Shown here: one piece after another, positions 6,115 through 11,336 of the stretch | Layout: each line of letters begins with the position of its first letter | Numbering within the stretch: position 1 is the first letter of the stretch | DNA from: an archaeon | GTDB lineage: Archaea; Asgardarchaeota; Heimdallarchaeia; Hodarchaeales; S146-22 | Assembly (NCBI GenBank): GCA_024276395.1 | Contig: JAJRXH010000520.1 | Location: 1 to 11,336, forward strand | Direction: 5' to 3' | Length of the DNA: 11,336 nucleotides | Made by a program: the position numbers and the translations under genes | Notes under the pieces: model-generated | Told to the model about the DNA's origin: nothing | What the model saw: the letters and a program-made list of their open reading frames with translations, nothing else | Database searches by the model: none

Positions 6115-7221
6115 ATGATAACAAACTTCACGACAAAAGAAAACGTGAAATTCATTCTTGCATTGATATATATGACTACAATGGGAATTGCTGGAGTGAG
6201 AATCATAACCATGGGATGGAAGATAAAAAAATCTCTCAATCTCTTGGGACTAGGGTTCATATCAGCATTTTTTGGAAGTTTGATGTTATTTTTACGATTA
6301 TTAAATCCGGCTGAGTGGGATTTCTTTCTCAGCCTGTCCATAACTTTCTATACTGTTGCCGTGACCCTTTTTTACGCGCATTTTCAACTTTCTCGGACTG
6401 ATTTTTTTGAAAAATGGAAAATTGGTATCATCATTTTATTGTTGAACGGTGTCATTCTTCATAATCAATTGTCAATCATCTTGCAGGCCATTGATACGCA
6501 TTTTGGACTAACTACTCACTTTCTCATTTTTCTATTAACTAGTTATTTAGGTTTAATCATCCCCATCATCATCACGATTCAAGAGTTTAGGCTGTATCGA
6601 ATCAAGCAGCAATTCATTGAAGGCATTGGATTTGCGATTTTGTTACTTGGGGCAAATTTGTTAACTGTCGCATTCTTTACTAATTCCTTTGGAAGCTTGA
6701 CCTACCTCATTTCACTATTTTGTGCTGCTTTAGGTGGAAGTTTTCTTGCTTTAGCTTATCTCATTAATCCTGCCTATATTTATCGAGTCCCCTTCGAATT
6801 TTACTCAATTTTAGGATTTCATGACTCGGGAATGGTTTTCTACCAGCAGGAAATGCTTCACCTTGGCATTGAAAAATCTGAAAAGCGAACAAAACTCATT
6901 GGTAGTTACTTGACGACCATCAAGAGTTATTTCAAGATGTTCTTGGAACAAGAAATGCAAGAGTTCATCCAACAAGGAGATGCAATGGTTGTTTACATGA
7001 AACGAGACCCCTTGAAGAAAATAGGATATGCCGTGATCACGACAAAATCAACTTGGTATCTAAGAAGGATAATTAAAAGGTTGTTAGATGAAACCCCTGG
7101 TGATCTCATTGAAGATGATCAAGCAGAACCCCTTGATATCAAGCAAATGCGTGAAATCTTGGATCCAATCGTGAAAAGACTTTTTCCATACTTTGAACTA
7201 CTAATGAAAAACAAAAACTGA
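6115..7221 (+). CDS. Seven-helix membrane protein with cytoplasmic longin-like domain
   Basis: A 368-residue protein I cannot assign to a named family. Seven hydrophobic helices are visible at about 11-33, 44-63, 69-90, 102-123, 134-155, 170-190 and 194-217. The first hydrophilic loop has KIKK after helix 1, and the large C-terminal part (222-368) is charged and soluble. Seven helices place it opposite the N terminus, which fits N-out, C-in. Residues about 227-326 show the longin/roadblock-like order: strand FYSILGFH, turn DSG, strand MVFYQQEM, helix from KRTKLIGSYLTTI, strand-turn-strand from EFIQQGDAMVVYMKRD and KIGYAVIT, helix from WYLRRIIKRLL. A helical tail follows (341-365). The same order is seen in the receptor-like protein upstream in the window. 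The layout suggests a sensor whose output is the cytoplasmic domain, perhaps acting on a small GTPase; this is inference. It has no kinase, GGDEF or methyl-accepting segment. Confidence 0.8.
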   Translation: MITNFTTKENVKFILALIYMTTMGIAGVRIITMGWKIKKSLNLLGLGFISAFFGSLMLFLRLLNPAEWDFFLSLSITFYTVAVTLFYAHFQLSRTDFFEKWKIGIIILLLNGVILHNQLSIILQAIDTHFGLTTHFLIFLLTSYLGLIIPIIITIQEFRLYRIKQQFIEGIGFAILLLGANLLTVAFFTNSFGSLTYLISLFCAALGGSFLALAYLINPAYIYRVPFEFYSILGFHDSGMVFYQQEMLHLGIEKSEKRTKLIGSYLTTIKSYFKMFLEQEMQEFIQQGDAMVVYMKRDPLKKIGYAVITTKSTWYLRRIIKRLLDETPGDLIEDDQAEPLDIKQMREILDPIVKRLFPYFELLMKNKN

Positions 7222-7261
7222 ATCGATGGTACATTTCATTAGGTAGAATTGCGAATCGATG
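7220..7261 (+). repeat. Two direct copies of GAATCGATG, 33 bases apart
   Basis: Copies occupy 7220-7228, overlapping the stop codon of the seven-helix gene, and 7253-7261. The 33-base period is about three helical turns, which would suit a dimeric regulator, but two 9-base copies may be chance. Confidence 0.2.
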
Positions 7262-7297
7262 AACAGACCCTAAATATCTAAGAAAATCCGACAAAAA

Positions 7298-7308
7298 GAG
7301 GTCACCTC
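7298..7308. promoter_or_regulatory. Palindrome GAGGTCACCTC in the region before the ABC exporter
   Basis: Five-base arms around one central C, flanked by A/T-rich blocks TAAATATC (7271-7278) and ATTTATCTAA (7311-7320). It may be an operator for the ABC exporter operon, about 180 bases upstream of its start. Only symmetry and position support it. Confidence 0.25.
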
Positions 7309-7362
7309 ACATTTATCTAATTTTGGTAATGGAATTACGTGTCTTCTGTCAGAATGAAGCAA

Positions 7363-7384
7363 TTTCTTTCCTTCTTATTTTTTT
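7363..7384 (+). terminator. T-rich tract after seven-helix gene
   Basis: A pyrimidine-rich stretch ends in seven T, about 150 bases after the stop of the seven-helix gene and 100 bases before the ABC permease. This suggests the two are separate transcription units. The 266-base gap (7222-7487) shows no gene; an A/T-rich block (ATTTTTATTA, 7471-7480) just before the permease start may be part of its promoter. Confidence 0.35.
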
Positions 7385-7487
7385 GAGAAACCTCAATTTT
7401 AGAGCAATCTTCGCATGTCAAGGCATCGACGGGAAAAACTAACGCATTGATGACAAGAATACCAATAATCATTTTTATTAAGCCTTG

Positions 7488-9323
7488 ATGCACGCTGATG
7501 GTTGGAGTGGATGGGCAATGGCCGGCTTGAATGCCTTGACAAGACTAGCTTGGACAGAAATTAGAGACAACTGGATGTGGCATGCTGGATGGATGCTTGC
7601 CCTCTTTGGTTACCCCTTGATGACAGCATTCTTGTATCCAGGAGAAGAAGGAGTTAAAGAAATTCTCAAGTGGTTAGAGGGTGAAGAGATGTTTCGTGTT
7701 TTTCTAGGGAGCATCGGTGGTGCAAATCCAGACTATACCCTGTGGATGAGCTTATTATTAGGTGTCATGAGTACGATATACTTTCTATATGGAGTCATGA
7801 CGGGTCCAAGATTCATCTTACGGCCGATAGATAAAGAAATTGGAGAAATTCTCCACGTACTTCCTATCAAAAGAGTTACTTTCCACTTGACACGATGGAT
7901 GGAAGCATTCATTCTTTCGATTGGGACATTTTTTGGCACGTTTCTCATTCTCATTACTCCATGGACTGGAAAAACCGTTCCAGTGGAAAAAGCTGCGATG
8001 CTAGCGACAATTGGTATTTTCTTTCTCATGGCGGCCATGGGTTGTGGTATGATCTTGGGAATGATTTCGGGAAAGATTGGAACGGGAATCCAGCTAGGAC
8101 TTCTTCTTAGCATACTATTGCATGTCTTTCAAAGTCTAGCACGCTGGCGAGAAGAGCTTGAGTTTCTTAATGATTATAACATCCTCAGTTGGTTTGATGT
8201 GAACGGCTTGCTATTGGATGGAAAGATCCCCCTGGCAACATTGCAAAAATTACTTGCATCTTTCGTGTTTGTCTTCATTGTTTCCTTGCTCCTATTTGAA
8301 AAGCGTGATCTCATCAAAAATGCTCCATTACCTTTATCAGAGAAGTTGAACATCAACCTCACGTTTTCAAAACAAGCGTCCCTTTTAAGAAGGCGTGAAA
8401 TCTCTGTAAAACGTAGTATTTTTACCTTTTGGGCACATTTTCTGGAAAAAAAATTCCCTTTTGCAGCGGAATTCATCTATTCAGAAAGAATGGTACTGAT
8501 GGTTGCTTTCTGGTTCCTCGTGATGATGTGGCCACTCCAGTTCATTTTTTATCCAAAAAAAGAGCAAGAGCTTGCCGGAACCATAATCATACTAGGTAAT
8601 CAGCCAATTTTTAGGGTTTTCACGTATGGCCATGAGCTCAGTTCGCAACCTTATCTTTGGTTTCTCGTAACGCAATCTTTAGGAAATCATTGGATGATTT
8701 TCGTGCCTTTAATCGTGTATTGGATAGGTAAAATTGTCATGCGTGATACTAATGATCTTACTGGCGAAATAATGGCTTCCTTACCTACATCTCAGAGACA
8801 AGTCGTTCTGGAGCGATTATTAGCAGCATTCTTAGAATTAATTTACCTCATATTGCAAATGATAGCGTGGCTCTTCATTTGCGAGAATCTCCTAGTTGGA
8901 AAGAGTATAGACACGTTTTGGGAGGTCATTGCTCTGGTATCTGTATTGCCTCTTTACGTGTTTTTACTCACGGCATCCGTTACCTTGGCGTTGATCTTCA
9001 AGAAAAATGGTGTCAAGTTGGCCCGCTTGTTCACGTTCTTGCTGTTTTTCTCTTTCGTCGTGGGAAAAATAAGTGCCAATTTAGACACGTGGCAAGTCAC
9101 GCTACTTTTTGGGCTATATGACCCTGTACTGATCATTCAGAAGAAGTCCTTGTTCGTGAATAATATGGGAATTTTCATTCACATCTTGCTTGCCTTGATT
9201 TCCACCATCATGGTCATTCAGGTGGCAACTCGGTATCAGTGGATATACACCAATGGGCATCCCGTCATCTCGCTTCATGAGACAAGATCTTTCCCTGGTT
9301 CTTCTGCTAAAAAAGTTAAGTGA
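7488..9323 (+). CDS. ABC-2 type transporter permease, two fused modules
   Basis: Membrane part of an ABC exporter, about 611 residues with roughly twelve helices, twice the size of a single ABC-2 permease. The two halves repeat. Half one has helices near 31-50, 85-105, 139-158, 169-192, 200-216 and 255-270; half two runs from about 333 to 582. Each half carries a matching cytoplasmic loop before a helix, DKEIGEILHVLPIKR (115-129) and NDLTGEIMASLPTSQR (422-437), each followed by a similar R-x-x-x-A-F stretch. This D/E, GEI, LP, R pattern is the ABC-2 segment that meets the ATPase. A basic linker (272-312) joins the halves. One such protein could form the whole pore with two copies of the ATPase encoded next. 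ATG 7488 is preferred; TTG 7485 directly precedes it and ATG 7518 is a further option. No Shine-Dalgarno is seen. The substrate is unknown. Confidence 0.85.
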   Translation: MHADGWSGWAMAGLNALTRLAWTEIRDNWMWHAGWMLALFGYPLMTAFLYPGEEGVKEILKWLEGEEMFRVFLGSIGGANPDYTLWMSLLLGVMSTIYFLYGVMTGPRFILRPIDKEIGEILHVLPIKRVTFHLTRWMEAFILSIGTFFGTFLILITPWTGKTVPVEKAAMLATIGIFFLMAAMGCGMILGMISGKIGTGIQLGLLLSILLHVFQSLARWREELEFLNDYNILSWFDVNGLLLDGKIPLATLQKLLASFVFVFIVSLLLFEKRDLIKNAPLPLSEKLNINLTFSKQASLLRRREISVKRSIFTFWAHFLEKKFPFAAEFIYSERMVLMVAFWFLVMMWPLQFIFYPKKEQELAGTIIILGNQPIFRVFTYGHELSSQPYLWFLVTQSLGNHWMIFVPLIVYWIGKIVMRDTNDLTGEIMASLPTSQRQVVLERLLAAFLELIYLILQMIAWLFICENLLVGKSIDTFWEVIALVSVLPLYVFLLTASVTLALIFKKNGVKLARLFTFLLFFSFVVGKISANLDTWQVTLLFGLYDPVLIIQKKSLFVNNMGIFIHILLALISTIMVIQVATRYQWIYTNGHPVISLHETRSFPGSSAKKVK

Positions 9324-9352
9324 CCTCGTGCAAGTCGAAGGATGACACGGTG

Positions 9353-10255
9353 ATGATAATGGAAGCCAGAAGTAATCTTGCAATTGAGATAAAAAACCTC
9401 ACCAAGTATTACGGTAGAATTCGTGGTGTTGAAAACATCAGTTTTACCGTGCAGAAAGGGGAAATACACGGATTCTTAGGGCCTAATGGAGCTGGTAAAA
9501 CTACCACCATCCGCATTCTCGTGGGAATTCTTAAGCCCACATCTGGTTTGGCATACGTGTTTGGTCATAATGCCGGATCCATTGAAGCGAAAAGGCTCAT
9601 TGGTTATCTACCATCAGATTTTGGCTTATATGAGCATTACACGGTTAAAGAATACCTAGATTTCCTTGAAACATTACGTGGTGAGGCACCACGAAAACAA
9701 GAGCTCATTGAATTATTCCAAGTTGAGCTTCACAAGAAGACAAGCGCCTTAAGTCGGGGAAACCGCCAGAAGGTGGCAATCGTGCAGGCATTGATGCACG
9801 AACCAGCTCTTCTCATTGCAGACGAACCAACATCTGGCCTAGACCCTCTAATGCAGCAAGAATTTGAAAGTTACCTCAAAGAGTACATCAAGCGTGGGGG
9901 TACTGCTTTCATTTCTAGTCACATCCTAACTGAGATACAGGAAATGGCAGAAAAGGCCACGGTAATTCGAGATGGATACATCGTGGCTTCTGGAGAAGTT
10001 GAACAAATGTTAGCAACAATGCCTCGTAAGGCAGTGCTCAAAATCAAATCTGGCACTAACATGAGTCCAAGCAAGATTGCAGCGCATCTTGATGCAAGAC
10101 TGGGAGATGTGCACGGTGAACACGTTCATCTCTTCTTTACACAAGATGTGAAGACATTCATCGGAAAAATTGAATCATTAGAGGGCATTGAGGATTTTTA
10201 CTTACCAGAACCCTCGCTTGAAGACTATTTCATGTCATTTTATGCAAGAAAATGA
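9353..10255 (+). CDS. ABC exporter ATP-binding subunit
   Basis: Cytoplasmic ATPase of about 300 residues that drives the ABC-2 permease encoded just upstream. Walker A is GPNGAGKTT (43-51), Walker B is LLIADEP (153-159) followed by the D-loop SGLDP, and the switch His is in SSH (190). Two sites are unlike textbook forms. The signature is LSRGNRQ (133-139) rather than LSGGQ, and the Q-loop region reads GYLPSDFGLY with no Gln; both are seen in the CcmA/drug-exporter-type branch (COG1131 style). The C-terminal domain ends with EPSLEDYFMSFY, also typical of that branch. Starts: GTG 9320 overlaps the permease stop by four bases (GTGA) and is possible, but ATG 9353, with AAGGATGA 7 bases upstream, gives a normal N terminus; ATG 9359 is close behind. 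The gene overlaps the convergent MFS gene by 16 bases. Confidence 0.95.
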   Translation: MIMEARSNLAIEIKNLTKYYGRIRGVENISFTVQKGEIHGFLGPNGAGKTTTIRILVGILKPTSGLAYVFGHNAGSIEAKRLIGYLPSDFGLYEHYTVKEYLDFLETLRGEAPRKQELIELFQVELHKKTSALSRGNRQKVAIVQALMHEPALLIADEPTSGLDPLMQQEFESYLKEYIKRGGTAFISSHILTEIQEMAEKATVIRDGYIVASGEVEQMLATMPRKAVLKIKSGTNMSPSKIAAHLDARLGDVHGEHVHLFFTQDVKTFIGKIESLEGIEDFYLPEPSLEDYFMSFYARK

Positions 10256-11336
10256 GAATTTTTGCGGGCTTGTCGTCCTTGAAATGACCGCAAGATCACC
10301 CATGCTATCGAGAGACTAAGGCAGGTAAAGGCAAGAAAACTACCTAGTAATAAGAATGCTAGTTGAAAATTCCATCGTTCGATCAGGGTTGCAAGAACAA
10401 GTTCAATGGTGAGAAGTAATGCTGTTTGGCCAGCTTGAACCATTGAAATCACCGTTGCCCTTACCTCAGATGGAATGAATTCATTCACGATAGAATCAGC
10501 TAGAGGAGTAAATAATCCTCTCACTACACCGAGGAGTAAGAAAAAAACTACGGCAAAAACTGAGGTTAAAACTCCCATTCCAAGGATGAGAAACGCAGAA
10601 ATGGCCACCAGTAATACAATTCCCATATCTCGGAAGATCATCGAAAATCTTGAGGAAGTCATGTAACCAACGCTCATCACGAGTGAGAATAAGCCTTGTA
10701 TCAGGCCGATGAGCCCTAAGTCCAGTTCCAAGCTTTCTAACCATGGCTGCACGAAGAAGCCAATGGCAAACAATGAAGCGAAAAAGATGACATATACCAG
10801 TGCAAATAGGAGAAACAGAGGTCGTTTCAAGACAGATGCGGCCGTTCGTAGTTTTTGAATCCACGGAAACGAAGCATTACTTGATGTTTCTTCTTGATTT
10901 GTGGACGTGTAGACATCTTTTTCCTTGATGAACAGCAAGAACATTGTTGAGATTAACATCGAGACAGCAGTCATCAAGATGGCAACTTCCATTGACGTCA
11001 ATTGAGCCACGTATCCACCGATGATGGTGCTTAGAGATAACGAAAGCATTCCAGCACCTTGAAGCCTGCCATAAAATCGTTGAAAATGCATCTGAGGTGA
11101 TACTCGTTTTGCATGAGCATCTATCTTCATCTCGTCATAAATCCAAGCTTGTTCAGCCGCAATGGACAGTGCTCCGCCTATTGCCCACATCACGTAAGAA
11201 ATGACAACATCAAAAATGGATCTCGCAAAACCAAAGATGATGATGGCTGAACTTGTGATGAACATTGCTAGAATCAATGTTCGTTTTCTACCAAAATGAT
11301 CAGCAAGGATGCCCCCTGGAATGCCCCCCACGGTGA
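10240..11336 (-). CDS. MFS transporter, N terminus outside window
   Basis: The frame is open to the right edge of the window. The first visible residues are already motif A of the loop between helices 2 and 3 (GGIPGGILADHFGRKR), so helices 1 and 2 are missing and the GTG at 11331 is not the true start. About ten helices follow, as expected. AEQAWIYDEM at helices 4-5 matches the drug:H+ antiporter-like group that has a conserved acidic pair there. A hydrophilic central loop (KEKDVYTSTNQEETSS) separates the halves, and EFIPSEVRATVISM is the usual late-helix motif. The tail is basic (QGRQARKNSHFLA). It differs in motifs from the other two MFS genes here, so it is not a recent local copy. Its TAA lies inside the 3' end of the ABC ATPase gene. 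Substrate unknown. Confidence 0.9.
   Translation of the reverse strand, partial: TVGGIPGGILADHFGRKRTLILAMFITSSAIIIFGFARSIFDVVISYVMWAIGGALSIAAEQAWIYDEMKIDAHAKRVSPQMHFQRFYGRLQGAGMLSLSLSTIIGGYVAQLTSMEVAILMTAVSMLISTMFLLFIKEKDVYTSTNQEETSSNASFPWIQKLRTAASVLKRPLFLLFALVYVIFFASLFAIGFFVQPWLESLELDLGLIGLIQGLFSLVMSVGYMTSSRFSMIFRDMGIVLLVAISAFLILGMGVLTSVFAVVFFLLLGVVRGLFTPLADSIVNEFIPSEVRATVISMVQAGQTALLLTIELVLATLIERWNFQLAFLLLGSFLAFTCLSLSIAWVILRSFQGRQARKNSHFLA

Noticed and set aside
7733..8113. A 126-codon minus-strand open frame inside the ABC permease
   Set aside because: Its Pro/Ile/Met-rich translation is the complement of hydrophobic helices; no separate gene is supported.
1..11336. Possibility that the window is eukaryotic because of the Rab-like GTPase
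   Set aside because: Genes are intronless, tightly packed and partly operonic, with Shine-Dalgarno use, non-ATG starts, ABC-2 exporters and overlapping stops; an archaeal source fits better.
1..11336. CRISPR arrays, tRNA or rRNA genes, insertion sequences
   Set aside because: No regularly spaced repeats, no tRNA-like or rRNA-like segments in the gaps, and no transposase or terminal repeats were seen.

Overview
The window looks like archaeal DNA, most likely from an Asgard archaeon. The main reasons are a Ras-superfamily (Rab-like) small GTPase with all five G motifs, and two membrane proteins whose cytoplasmic parts look like longin/roadblock-type domains, a fold family linked to small-GTPase regulation and expanded in Asgard genomes. 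Supporting signs are TATA-like boxes, T-rich tracts after genes, one near-perfect Shine-Dalgarno site alongside starts with none, GTG start use, and N-glycosylation sequons confined to predicted extracellular protein segments. This placement is inferred from gene content only; no marker gene (rRNA, tRNA, ribosomal protein) is present.

Layout from left to right: (1) the C-terminal two thirds of an MFS transporter enters from the left edge on the plus strand. (2) A Rab-like GTPase (minus) is transcribed divergently from a single-pass, receptor-shaped protein (plus) with an extracellular Ig-like part and a cytoplasmic longin-like domain. Their 120-bp intergenic region holds two back-to-back TATA-like boxes with a 9-bp palindrome between them. 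(3) A secreted, Thr/Ser-rich beta-strand protein follows the receptor. (4) A second, complete MFS transporter (minus) is divergent from (5) a seven-helix membrane protein with a second cytoplasmic longin-like domain. (6) A two-gene ABC exporter operon follows: a fused double-module ABC-2 permease and its ATPase. (7) A third MFS transporter (minus) overlaps the ATPase gene tail to tail by 16 bp and leaves the window on the right.

The central idea is that regions 2 to 5 may form a surface-sensing and GTPase-signalling neighbourhood. Two membrane proteins of unlike architecture (one helix plus ectodomain; seven helices) present the same type of cytoplasmic domain, beside a soluble small GTPase. 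Physical coupling of these proteins is inference, because only adjacency, domain layout and promoter arrangement can be seen. The transporters (three MFS proteins and one ABC-2 exporter) make the rest of the window an export-rich accessory region; no substrate can be read from sequence. No rRNA, tRNA, CRISPR array, transposase or integrase was seen, and no gene-free stretch exceeds 300 bp.
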